A stretch of 64,000 nucleotides of DNA, taken from Oligella urethralis DSM 7531. Its GTDB lineage: Bacteria; Pseudomonadota; Gammaproteobacteria; Burkholderiales; Burkholderiaceae_B. A program made the position numbers and the translations under genes. This document shows, piece after piece, positions 18,025-26,565 of the stretch (its first letter is position 1; each line of letters starts with the position of its first letter). Under the pieces are notes generated by a model. It worked only from the letters and a program-made list of their open reading frames with translations. It did no database searches and was not told the origin of the DNA. The stretch spans positions 46,725-110,724 of the forward strand of contig NZ_AQVB01000005.1 of the NCBI RefSeq assembly GCF_000372065.1, in the 5' to 3' direction.

Positions 18025-19179
18025 CTAAATTATTTCCTTGGGTACGCGTAAATTTAAATGACAGAGCGTCTCATATGAACCCATCCGCGCACATTCCGTC
18101 ACCCGATCAATGGTAGGACCACCCTCACCCCAAAGGGTGACCCAATCGCCAAGCTTAGCGCTTGGCACCGGATTTAAATTAATGCTCATCATATCCATCG
18201 ACACCCGTCCAGCTAGGGTCGTTTCAATGCCATTTACCACGACTGGCGTTGAGGCATCAGCCCAGCGCGGATAACCGTCGGCATAACCACATGCCACAAT
18301 CGCAATACGGGTAGGCTCCTGAGCGGTAAAACGACTACCATAACCCACCGTCTCGCCTGCACGCACCTGCTGAATGGCAATAATCTGTGCCTTTAAGGTC
18401 ATGGCGGGTTTTAAATTAAAATCGATAGCAGCCTCATGTTCGGCATTGCCCATAGGTGAGGCACCATATAAACAAAGGCCCGGACGAATAATATTGCGAT
18501 AGCCTTCTAATAATAAATCATCGGCATAGCGTAAGCTGGCAGCTGAATTACATACACTTAAGGACTCAATCCGGAACTGCCTTAACTGCGCCTGTTGTAG
18601 CGCCTGCCGCATACGTGCCCAAGCATCATCCACGGAGTCACGATCAAAGGCATCAGCATCGGCAAAATGCATCATCATGATGACCTCTGAGACTTTAGCC
18701 TGTGACTGCAGCTGCGCCAATTGTGTCAACACCGACGACAACAGCTCTGGTCTGAAACCCAAGCGATTCATACCGGTATTCACTTTAAGCATCACCTTGA
18801 GTGCGGCACCGGCAGGCAATGAGCGCAACTCATCTAACTGCTCCTGACAATGAATGGCGGTGATGCTGCGAGTATGTTGTAAAAGCTCCAAATCTGCTTT
18901 TTCAAAAAATCCCTCAAGTAAGACTAGCTCCTTGTGCCAGCCTAATTCTCGCAGCCTTGCTAACATCTCGGTTTCGATCACTGCGATGCCGTCGGCTGCG
19001 GCAAAGCCCTGCACCGCAGCTTCAATGCCATGACCATAGCCATTCGCCTTAGCGACGGCAAATGTTTTAGTGCGCTCAAAGCGTGCCGCACCCACCTGCT
19101 GCGCAATATGCTGCTGTACCGTGCGCAAATTATGCGCCATATTAGAAGTAGAAATGGTTGCTAAAATTGGACGAGGCAA
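18025..19179 (-). CDS. alr: Alanine racemase
   Basis: Protein of 384 residues, a PLP-dependent fold-type III racemase that makes D-alanine for peptidoglycan. The PLP lysine is in VAKANGYGHG, the catalytic Tyr of the second subunit is in VGYGSRFTA, and VSMDMMSIN completes the active site. The start is an uncommon TTG at 19179: no in-frame ATG or GTG lies close upstream, the protein then begins PRPILATIS as in homologues, and GAGGG lies about 7 nt before it. Confidence 0.95.
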   Translation of the reverse strand: MPRPILATISTSNMAHNLRTVQQHIAQQVGAARFERTKTFAVAKANGYGHGIEAAVQGFAAADGIAVIETEMLARLRELGWHKELVLLEGFFEKADLELLQHTRSITAIHCQEQLDELRSLPAGAALKVMLKVNTGMNRLGFRPELLSSVLTQLAQLQSQAKVSEVIMMMHFADADAFDRDSVDDAWARMRQALQQAQLRQFRIESLSVCNSAASLRYADDLLLEGYRNIIRPGLCLYGASPMGNAEHEAAIDFNLKPAMTLKAQIIAIQQVRAGETVGYGSRFTAQEPTRIAIVACGYADGYPRWADASTPVVVNGIETTLAGRVSMDMMSINLNPVPSAKLGDWVTLWGEGGPTIDRVTECARMGSYETLCHLNLRVPKEII

Positions 19180-19345
19180 GTCAACACCCTCAAGAAAGTC
19201 TTAAAAAATTTAAGCTTAACGCATCACAAATTAAGCATAGGCTTTATTGTACGCCTTTTAATTTTTAGTGCAGCAGTAATTCCCCTAAAAAGTCATTAGC
19301 TAAACGAGCGATTGCGCGCTAAAAAACGCTTATCTCGCCAAGTCT

Positions 19346-19354
19346 TGTTAAAAT
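19346..19354 (+). promoter_or_regulatory. Extended -10 promoter (TGnTAAAAT)
   Basis: TGTTAAAAT lies 35 nt upstream of the gene at 19389, without a recognisable -35 hexamer. The same TGnTAAAAT pattern precedes three other genes in the window. Confidence 0.5.
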
Positions 19355-19388
19355 AGTCGCTGCTTGATTATTTATCTACACGCTTGCA

Positions 19389-20279
19389 ATGACACCTCAA
19401 GAATATTGTGCCACTAAAACAAATCGTCCGGCCAGCAGCATTTATTATGCGCTGCTCACCACAACGGTGGAGCAACGCCCACATCTGATCGCCCTACTGG
19501 CCTTACATAAAGAGATTAATGAGGTACTGAGCGAGTGTAAGGAAGCCTCTGTGGCGCGAATTAAATTAGCGTGGTGGCATGCAGAGATAGAACGTGCTTT
19601 GGCGGGTCAAGCGAGTCACCCCATTAGCCATGCCCTATCAGCCGAAGGGGCACTGCTGGCACCATCGGGTTCTGATCAAAGTCGCTTACAGCAACACCAT
19701 CAACTCCTATCAGCCATGATTAAAGCCACCGAGATGGATTTAGATCAGGGGCGCTACCTGGATTGGCCTAATCTAGAACAATATCTGCAACTAAATGCTG
19801 TCGCCTTAGCCAAATTACTTGCTTGGCAACTGCTTGGCAAGGACTACCAAGCAGCAAAACACGAGCAGCCAGTCACGTTAATCGCCAAAGGCATTGGCCT
19901 CAGCATGATCATTCGTGATGTGGGCCTACACAATATACAAGGTAGAATTTATATTCCCATGTCAGATCTGCGTCGCTTTAATGTGACCGCTCACCAAATT
20001 CAACAGCGACAGCCTGGGGATAATTTTAATGCCTTAATTGCCTTTGAAATTCAGCGTGCCAGGGATTTTTTTGAGGCCGCTAACCGTGAGCTTAAGCAAC
20101 TGCCTAAAGCGGATGTGCGGCGCCTACGTCCCCTGATAACGTTGGCCACCATGCATAAGCAATTACTACAAAAAATTGCTAAAGAACCGAGCCTTATTTT
20201 TAATCATCGTCTAAGCCTAAGCCCACTACGTAAGGCGTGGATCGCTCAAAAGCACCACTTTAGCGCTAATACTATCTAA
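19389..20279 (+). CDS. Squalene/phytoene synthase-fold protein with degenerate active site
   Basis: Protein of 296 residues belonging to the squalene/phytoene synthase superfamily (COG1562-like). Recognisable family blocks are ALHKEINEV at 38-46, LAWWHAEIERAL at 60-71, and RDVGLHNIQGRIYIP at 176-190. The enzymes need two Asp-rich motifs to bind Mg and prenyl diphosphates. Here the first has no Asp at all, and the second keeps only Asp177, with Leu180-His181 where Glu-Asp is normal. It therefore resembles the non-catalytic branch that includes the mitochondrial complex I assembly factor NDUFAF6. No carotenoid or hopanoid genes are nearby. Function unknown. Confidence 0.75.
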   Translation: MTPQEYCATKTNRPASSIYYALLTTTVEQRPHLIALLALHKEINEVLSECKEASVARIKLAWWHAEIERALAGQASHPISHALSAEGALLAPSGSDQSRLQQHHQLLSAMIKATEMDLDQGRYLDWPNLEQYLQLNAVALAKLLAWQLLGKDYQAAKHEQPVTLIAKGIGLSMIIRDVGLHNIQGRIYIPMSDLRRFNVTAHQIQQRQPGDNFNALIAFEIQRARDFFEAANRELKQLPKADVRRLRPLITLATMHKQLLQKIAKEPSLIFNHRLSLSPLRKAWIAQKHHFSANTI

Positions 20280-20287
20280 GCAGACAG

Positions 20288-20917
20288 CTAGCCTCTGCGC
20301 GGCCGTGACATACGAAATAAGGTATCCTCAGTGATTTCATAGTAATCGGCGGGTCCTCCGGCGCGCAGCACGCGACGCAAACGCTTGGCTTGAAATACAC
20401 CCGCCTCATCAATCAGCTCATGCTCAATATGTACACGCACCACCTGAGCCATGACCACCCAAGTCGGCCGCAAAACCCCATCCAGATCCCGCAACTGCTC
20501 ACAGGAGAGCACTTTACACTCCATGCTAATCGGGCTTTCCGCTACGCGCGGCGCCGCCACCACCTCACCAGTTAAGGGACTTAGCTTAGCAAAAGCAAAC
20601 TCATCCACCGGTTCCTCAATACAACTTAGGTTCATTTGCTCAGCGAGTTCACGAGTCACTATATTCCATGTAAACTCGCCCGTTTCGTGTACATTGACAA
20701 TGGTGTCTTTTTTTGAACCAACAGCTGAAAAAATCAAAACGGGTGGCTCATAACTAAACAAATTAAAAAAAGAAAAAGGGGCTAAATTTAAAATGCCGCT
20801 AGCACTACGCGTACCAACCCAGGCAATGGGTCGGGGACCCACTATTGCATTTAATGGATCATGGGCTAAACCATGGCCCTCGGCCGGTGTGTATGAGTGA
20901 AAACGCTGTGTCTTCAT
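20288..20917 (-). CDS. Flavin reductase-like FMN-binding protein
   Basis: Protein of 209 residues with the FMN-binding split-barrel fold of the flavin reductase-like family (DIM6/NTAB). The family pattern appears as VGPRPIAWVGT, NLAPFSFFN and the GSKKDTIVNV flavin-contact segment. Members bind FMN and reduce flavins or act as stand-alone flavoproteins; the substrate here is unknown. The ATG at 20917 is preferred to the TTG at 20920 because GGAGGG lies 9 nt before it. Upstream on the same strand is a small membrane protein. Confidence 0.85.
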   Translation of the reverse strand: MKTQRFHSYTPAEGHGLAHDPLNAIVGPRPIAWVGTRSASGILNLAPFSFFNLFSYEPPVLIFSAVGSKKDTIVNVHETGEFTWNIVTRELAEQMNLSCIEEPVDEFAFAKLSPLTGEVVAAPRVAESPISMECKVLSCEQLRDLDGVLRPTWVVMAQVVRVHIEHELIDEAGVFQAKRLRRVLRAGGPADYYEITEDTLFRMSRPRRG

Positions 20918-20947
20918 CAATGGATTCCCTCCCCCTCTGTGCCAACA

Positions 20948-21361
20948 TCACGTTGATTTACTTTCTGCACGCCAATTAAAAAACTCGCTTAATCCGATAA
21001 TCGCTAAAAAGAATAGCCAAAACAAATTCGGATAGTGCTCAGATAAACTTTTAAACTCCGGTGAAAGATGACGGATTAGCACCATATGATACAAAGCAAA
21101 TAGCGCAAAACTCAACACTGCCGCAATGATGCGCTGCTTATAAAAGTAGCGGTAAGCAAATGCCGCAATTAAAGCCGGTGCAGCATACAGCATCGTCATG
21201 GTGATCATGCCAAAAACGGCAAAACCGAAACTGCCCATCAGGCTTAACTGCCCACCATCACCCGTTGCAAAACCATAAAAACGACTGAAGCTAAAGACAA
21301 AGCTTAGCAGTAACATCGCTTTAATCAGTTGCAAAAAATAAAATAAATAGCTTTGCTGCAT
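20948..21361 (-). CDS. Small four-helix membrane protein of unknown function
   Basis: Protein of 137 residues with about four hydrophobic segments (near residues 8-26, 45-62, 72-92 and 112-129) and a short charged C-terminus. I do not recognise the family. The ATG at 21361 is chosen because GAGGTG lies about 4 nt upstream; a TTG start at 21382 is possible. It lies between thrC (terminated) and the flavin reductase-like gene, 30 nt from the latter, suggesting cotranscription. Confidence 0.65.
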   Translation of the reverse strand: MQQSYLFYFLQLIKAMLLLSFVFSFSRFYGFATGDGGQLSLMGSFGFAVFGMITMTMLYAAPALIAAFAYRYFYKQRIIAAVLSFALFALYHMVLIRHLSPEFKSLSEHYPNLFWLFFLAIIGLSEFFNWRAESKST

Positions 21362-21377
21362 TCGCCACCTCACATAA

Positions 21378-21415
21378 AACAAAGGGGTTTGCTAGCAAAG
21401 CTTACAGCAAACCCC
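21378..21415 (-). terminator. Terminator of the alaC-hom-thrC operon
   Basis: On the minus strand GGGGTTTGCT pairs with AGCAAACCCC around a 12-nt loop, followed by TTTGTTTT, 24 nt past the thrC stop. It overlaps the leader of the following membrane protein gene. Confidence 0.85.
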
Positions 21416-21439
21416 CAATCCTAATCGCTCACACAATCA

Positions 21440-22858
21440 CTACTTATCATCAGCTTGAATATGCGCTTGCAAATAAGCGCGTACCTGCGCTACATCATTA
21501 TCCATCACGGTCAGATGCTGTGGCAACTCCATCAACTCGGACAAATGCTCAGGTAATGCCAGCTCCACCCCAATCGCTTCCTTAATCGTATCAGCAAATT
21601 TTAAGGGTAAGGCAGTTTCCAATACCAACATTGGCACGCCCTCATGCAGATTTTCCAGAGCAACCTTAACACCATCAGCCGTATGCGGATCAATGATAAT
21701 GCCACTTTCTTCATACACCGCCTTAATCGTATTTAAGCGATCCTGATGATTGCTGGTGCCAGAGAGAAAACCGAACTCTGGCTCAAAACGATGCTTTTCC
21801 TCGGATAAATCAAAATAACCCTTATCAGCCAACTCATCCCATAGGGCTTTGACCTTGGCGCCATCCTGATGCATCAAGTCATACACAAAACGCTCGAAAT
21901 TAGAAGCCTTGGAAATGTCCATCGAAGGGCTGGAGGTTTTATAAGTTTGCTCGGCACCACGTGGACGATAAATACCCGTACGGAAGAACTCCTCGAGTAC
22001 ATTATTTTCATTGGTCGCTAACACCAAACGCTTAATCGGCAAGCCCATTTGGCGGGCAATATGGCCTGCTAGAATATTACCAAAGTTACCCGTTGGTACC
22101 GTAATCGAAATACGCTGCGCACCGTCCTTGGTGGCTCTTAGCCAAGCCCAGAAGTAATACACCACTTGCGCCACAATGCGAGCAAAGTTAATCGAATTTA
22201 CCGCACCGAGGTGATATTTTTCCTTGAAGGCTAGATCATTGGCCAAGGCCTTAACAATATCCTGACAGTCATCAAAAACCCCCTTAACCGAGAGATTATG
22301 AATATTCTGATCAGCCAGAGAAAACATCTGCGCCCGCTGAAAATCACTCATGCGCCCATAGGGTGAGAGCATAAAGACCTGCACCCCTTTTTTGCCACGT
22401 AAAGCGTACTCTGCTGCCGAACCCGTATCACCGGAAGTGGCACCAAGGATGTTTAAGCTCGTGTTGCGTTTAGCCAGCACATACTCAAAGATATTGCCAA
22501 GAAACTGCATGGCCATATCCTTAAACGCGAGCGTAGGTCCCTCTGACAAACCCACAAGGCTGATTTTGTCATTAATTTTTTTAAGGGGCACAATTTCTTC
22601 AGAGTTAAAATTAGCCGAGTTGTACGTCTTTTCACATAGTGCACGTATATCACTCTTAGGAATATCGCTAATAAATAGACTTAAAATCTCAGTGGCTAAC
22701 TCTGCATAGCTAAGGCGCCGCCAAACTTCCAAGGTGGCGCTATCAATGCGTGGCAGAATCGAAGGCATACTAAGACCACCATCAGGCGCCAAGCCCTCTA
22801 ATAAGATATCGCTAAACTCAGTCGGAGTTAAACCACCACGGGTTGAAACGTATTTCAT
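21440..22858 (-). CDS. thrC: Threonine synthase
   Basis: Protein of 472 residues, the long bacterial/fungal-type threonine synthase. It converts O-phosphohomoserine to threonine with PLP. PLP-binding Lys lies in TLAFKDMAMQF, the phosphate loop in GATSGDTGSAAE, and the N-terminal YVSTRGG motif is intact. Its ATG overlaps the hom stop in an ATGA arrangement, so synthesis is coupled to homoserine dehydrogenase. A terminator follows. Confidence 0.97.
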   Translation of the reverse strand: MKYVSTRGGLTPTEFSDILLEGLAPDGGLSMPSILPRIDSATLEVWRRLSYAELATEILSLFISDIPKSDIRALCEKTYNSANFNSEEIVPLKKINDKISLVGLSEGPTLAFKDMAMQFLGNIFEYVLAKRNTSLNILGATSGDTGSAAEYALRGKKGVQVFMLSPYGRMSDFQRAQMFSLADQNIHNLSVKGVFDDCQDIVKALANDLAFKEKYHLGAVNSINFARIVAQVVYYFWAWLRATKDGAQRISITVPTGNFGNILAGHIARQMGLPIKRLVLATNENNVLEEFFRTGIYRPRGAEQTYKTSSPSMDISKASNFERFVYDLMHQDGAKVKALWDELADKGYFDLSEEKHRFEPEFGFLSGTSNHQDRLNTIKAVYEESGIIIDPHTADGVKVALENLHEGVPMLVLETALPLKFADTIKEAIGVELALPEHLSELMELPQHLTVMDNDVAQVRAYLQAHIQADDK

Positions 22859-24180
22859 TTCTCTAGTTGCTCCAAACGGATGCGGGTCACTTTAGAATGT
22901 ACAAAAGGCAATTGCTCAATCAGGCCGATCGCTTTGTCAATATCGCCCTCTCGACTCTTATGCGTTAAGAAAATAATCGTGGCTTTGCCGTCATTTACCT
23001 GCTCTTGCACCATGGAGTCAATGGAAATATTATCCTCCGCTAAGACACGTGTAATCTCAGCCATCACACCCGCACGGTCATCGACTAAGAGACGTAAATA
23101 GTAGGAAGTCTCCACCTCATCAATGGATAAAATTGGATATTCCGCCAAGGCATCGGCTTGGAAAGCCAAATGAGGAACGCGATTTTCAGGATCCGTATGA
23201 TGCATGCGCGTCACATCGACTAGGTCCGCCACCACCGCGGAAGCCGTCGGTTCAGAGCCTGCGCCAGGACCGTAGTAAAGCGTCTCGCCCACCGCATCAC
23301 CACGCACTAAAACAGCGTTCATCGAACCTTCGACATTAGCAATTAACTCATTGCGCTTAACAAAGGCTGGATGCACTCGCAACTCAATCCCCTCTTTACG
23401 GTGCTTGGCCACAGCGAGCAACTTGATACGGTAGCCTAGATTCTGTGCATGTACAAAATCCTCTTGCGCTAAATGGCTAATTCCCTCAACATACACCTTA
23501 TCGAATTGAATCTGGATACCAAAGGCAATCGCCGCCAGCAGCGCCAGTTTATGCGCAGCATCCACCCCCTCAATATCAAAGGTCGGATCGGCTTCGGCAT
23601 AACCAAAGTCCTGTGCCTCCTGGAGGGCAGTCGCAAAATCTAAATTACGACGACGCATCTCCGACAGAATGAAGTTCGTGGTGCCATTAATAATGCCTGC
23701 AAGCCACTGTATGCGGTTAGCCGTCAAACCCTCACGAATGGATTTAATAATCGGAATACCACCCGCCACCGCCGCTTCAAAGGCTACCATCACACCCTTG
23801 GCGCTAGCTTTTTCAAAGATTTCATTGCCATGCAGTGCTAATAAGGCTTTATTGGCCGTAACCACATGCTTACCCTCGTCAATCGCCGCTAGAATCAGCT
23901 CACGTGCTAGGGTTGAACCACCAATTAATTCAACCACAATATCAATCTCAGGGTCACGCACCAAGGCCATCAAGTCATCATCTACCTGAACCTGACCTGG
24001 CACACCACTCACTTTAGAGGGATTGCGTGTGGCAATACGGACAATCTCAATGCGGCAACCGGCACGACGAGCAATCTCGTCGGCATTGCGGTTAAGCACT
24101 GTCCACGTGCCGCTACCAACGACGCCGAAACCTAGCAAACCTACCTTAATCGGTTTTAAATCATTCACTGAATGCACCAT
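22855..24180 (-). CDS. hom: Homoserine dehydrogenase (with ACT domain)
   Basis: About 441 residues. The N-terminal Rossmann domain has [12 protein letters not shown]; the catalytic region includes [21 protein letters not shown] and [11 protein letters not shown], with EGVDAAHKL bearing the catalytic Lys. A C-terminal ACT domain ([20 protein letters not shown]) points to threonine feedback inhibition. It reduces aspartate semialdehyde to homoserine. The start overlaps the end of alaC; ATG 24180 is used, but GTG 24168 is also possible and the ribosome site (AAAGG) sits very close to the ATG. Shares an operon with alaC and thrC. Confidence 0.95.
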   Translation of the reverse strand: MVHSVNDLKPIKVGLLGFGVVGSGTWTVLNRNADEIARRAGCRIEIVRIATRNPSKVSGVPGQVQVDDDLMALVRDPEIDIVVELIGGSTLARELILAAIDEGKHVVTANKALLALHGNEIFEKASAKGVMVAFEAAVAGGIPIIKSIREGLTANRIQWLAGIINGTTNFILSEMRRRNLDFATALQEAQDFGYAEADPTFDIEGVDAAHKLALLAAIAFGIQIQFDKVYVEGISHLAQEDFVHAQNLGYRIKLLAVAKHRKEGIELRVHPAFVKRNELIANVEGSMNAVLVRGDAVGETLYYGPGAGSEPTASAVVADLVDVTRMHHTDPENRVPHLAFQADALAEYPILSIDEVETSYYLRLLVDDRAGVMAEITRVLAEDNISIDSMVQEQVNDGKATIIFLTHKSREGDIDKAIGLIEQLPFVHSKVTRIRLEQLEK

Positions 24181-25351
24181 CCTTTTTAAACATATCTCTA
24201 ATGCCTCTGACCGCTTGGCGAATACGCTGCTCATTTTCAATTAAGGCAAAGCGTACGTAGTTATCACCGTGCTCACCAAAACCGATACCCGGGGATACGG
24301 CCACCTTGGCTTCAGCTAATAGCTTTTTAGAAAACTCCAAGGAACCCAATGATTTATAGAAATCTGGGATCTCTGCCCAGATATACATGGATGCCTTAGG
24401 TATCTCAACCATCCAGCCAATCTCATGTAAGCCCTTGGCTAACACATCACGACGCTTTTGATAAATCGCCACCTGCTCGGCCACCGAATCCTGTGGGCCA
24501 TCAAGTGCAGCAATCGCTGCCACCTGAATCGGCGTAAACATACCGTAGTCGTGATAGCTCTTGATGCGGGCTAGGGCATTAACCACCTCTTCATTACCCA
24601 CCATAAAGCCTACACGCCAACCGGCCATATTATAACTTTTACTGAGGGTAAAAAACTCGACTGCCACCTCTTTTGCGCCTGCTACTTGCATAATAGAAGG
24701 CGCAACGTAGCCATCAAAATTCATATCGGCATAGGCTAAATCATGCACCACAATCATATTGTGCGTCTTGGCCAGCGCCACAATACGCTCAAAGAACTCC
24801 AGCTCCACGCACTGCGCCGTCGGATTACTAGGGAAGCCAATAATCAACATTTTAGGCTTAGGAATGCATTCACTTACTGCCTTTTCAATCTCGGCAAAAA
24901 AGTCACCGCCCGGAATCATCGGCACGGAGCGAACATTTGCCCCCGCAATCACCGCACCATAGATATGAATAGGATAACTAGGATTTGGTACTAAAACCGT
25001 ATCGCCCTCGGCTAAGGTAGCCAACATCAAATGCGCCAAGCCCTCTTTGGAGCCGATGGTAACAATGGTTTCCGTCTCTGGGTTTAATTGCACTTGATAA
25101 CGTCGCTCATACCAATCCGCAATGGATTTTCTCAGTCTTAAAATCCCCTTGGAGACGGAATAGCCATGCGTGTGTGGCTTTTGCGCTGACTCAATAAGCT
25201 TATCCACAATATGCTGTGGTGTCGGCCCATCCGGATTACCCATTGACAGATCGATAATATCCTCACCTCGCCGACGCGCCGCCATCTTAAGCTCGCCAGT
25301 GATATTAAATACATAAGGGGGTAAACGCTCGATACGCGGAAAAGATCTCAT
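24161..25351 (-). CDS. alaC: Alanine transaminase AlaC-like PLP aminotransferase
   Basis: Protein of 396 residues of aminotransferase class I/II. It begins with the AlaC pattern [11 protein letters not shown] and [12 protein letters not shown], has the PLP Lys in [12 protein letters not shown], and the substrate Arg in [10 protein letters not shown]. It makes alanine from pyruvate and glutamate. The ATG at 25351 gives the family's usual N-terminus; GTG 25369 would add six residues. It opens the alaC-hom-thrC operon common in Burkholderiales. Confidence 0.93.
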   Translation of the reverse strand: MRSFPRIERLPPYVFNITGELKMAARRRGEDIIDLSMGNPDGPTPQHIVDKLIESAQKPHTHGYSVSKGILRLRKSIADWYERRYQVQLNPETETIVTIGSKEGLAHLMLATLAEGDTVLVPNPSYPIHIYGAVIAGANVRSVPMIPGGDFFAEIEKAVSECIPKPKMLIIGFPSNPTAQCVELEFFERIVALAKTHNMIVVHDLAYADMNFDGYVAPSIMQVAGAKEVAVEFFTLSKSYNMAGWRVGFMVGNEEVVNALARIKSYHDYGMFTPIQVAAIAALDGPQDSVAEQVAIYQKRRDVLAKGLHEIGWMVEIPKASMYIWAEIPDFYKSLGSLEFSKKLLAEAKVAVSPGIGFGEHGDNYVRFALIENEQRIRQAVRGIRDMFKKDGAFSE

Positions 25352-25538
25352 AGCTCCACCAGTGATCACTCATTTTAATAAAGTATTGACAAACTCTTTA
25401 ATCTATCCTATCTGTGATAACTGAGCAATTCATTTGGCAAAAATATCAAATTTTCCGGCGCCAAGGTGTGGTATGGACGATTTAGATTCATTAACATGTC
25501 ACAATTGAACTCTAAGATTGAAATAAAAAGGAGCCATA

Positions 25539-25985
25539 GTGGAACTTCAGCTGCAATCAAGAACCCCTGCTAATACCGTCACCGCCTATGGTGATGATTA
25601 TATTGAAATTAATGAGCAGAAATTTCATCATGCTATTTTCTTCCGCCCTGAGGGCCCTATCAGTCAATGGCAGGTGACTAGCTTAAAGGATGTCACCACA
25701 GAAGCCTTGATTGAGGCCGCCGGCTTAATTAAAAAAGAGCAAGACCCCTTTGCTTTTTTAGATGACAATGGCAATCGCCCCCACTATGATAATGCGCCTG
25801 AACTCATCATCATCGGCACCGGTCAAAAGCAACGCTTTCTCTCGCCAGCGATTTTACAACCACTACTCGCCCAGGGAATCGGTGTTGAGTGCATGGATAC
25901 CCGAGCCGCTGCACGCACCTACAATGTATTGATGAATGAAAATCGCATCGTGGTGGCAGCACTCTTATTAGATGGCTTAGATTAA
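25539..25985 (+). CDS. Mth938-like domain protein (DUF498/COG3737)
   Basis: Protein of 148 residues covering one Mth938-like domain. Hallmarks are the central PELIIIGTGQKQRFL strand-loop and GIGVECMDTRAAARTYNVLMNE. Members are widespread, and the human relative NDUFAF3 is a complex I assembly factor; the bacterial function is not established. The start is GTG at 25539 with AAGGAG 5 nt upstream. bcp follows in the same direction after 57 nt. Confidence 0.88.
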   Translation: MELQLQSRTPANTVTAYGDDYIEINEQKFHHAIFFRPEGPISQWQVTSLKDVTTEALIEAAGLIKKEQDPFAFLDDNGNRPHYDNAPELIIIGTGQKQRFLSPAILQPLLAQGIGVECMDTRAAARTYNVLMNENRIVVAALLLDGLD

Positions 25986-26042
25986 CCCTGCTTAAGCAAG
26001 CATTGCTATCTCAGCAGATAACTATGTAAGGAGATTAATACG

Positions 26043-26513
26043 ATGAGCAACACCGTTGAACTCGATAAAAAGGTCAGCGACTTTAGTGCAGAAACCAATG
26101 AAGGCACGATTCATCTCAAGGACTTTGCCGGTAAGTACTTGGTGCTTTATTTTTACCCTAAAGACAATACACCAGGCTGCACCAATGAATCCAAAGATTT
26201 TCGTGATCATTACGACGCCTTTACAGCGCTTAATGCCGAGATCGTTGGCGTTTCTCGCGACTCGTTAAAATCGCACCAAAATTTTATTGATAAGCATAAT
26301 TTGCCTTTTGAATTAATTGCGGACACTGAAGAAACGCTCTGCCAGCAATTTGATGTAATTAAAGAAAAAAATATGTTCGGCAAGATTGGACGCGGGATTG
26401 AACGCAGCACCTTCTTAATTAACCCTAAGGGCGTCTTAATTGCCGAATGGCGCAAGGTCAAAGTAGCTGGTCATGTGGCCGAGGTGCTACAAACCTTAAA
26501 AGCATCACAATAA
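26043..26513 (+). CDS. bcp: Thiol peroxidase Bcp/PrxQ (thioredoxin-dependent peroxiredoxin)
   Basis: Protein of 156 residues. Peroxidatic Cys46 is in DNTPGCTNES, within the peroxiredoxin FYPKD-x2-TPGCT block, and it reduces H2O2 and organic hydroperoxides. The resolving Cys that many Bcp proteins have five residues later is absent. The only other Cys is Cys100, so the enzyme may act as a 1-Cys or alternative 2-Cys form. AAGGAG lies 9 nt before the ATG. Confidence 0.94.
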   Translation: MSNTVELDKKVSDFSAETNEGTIHLKDFAGKYLVLYFYPKDNTPGCTNESKDFRDHYDAFTALNAEIVGVSRDSLKSHQNFIDKHNLPFELIADTEETLCQQFDVIKEKNMFGKIGRGIERSTFLINPKGVLIAEWRKVKVAGHVAEVLQTLKASQ

Positions 26514-26565
26514 GCTCGCGCTGAGTCCTGTGCCCTTTTATTATTAATTTTTTGGTAGATAAACT

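Noticed and set aside
25200-25208. Another perfect DnaA box (TTATCCACA)
   Set aside because: It lies singly within alaC coding sequence and fits chance occurrence; it is not part of a cluster.
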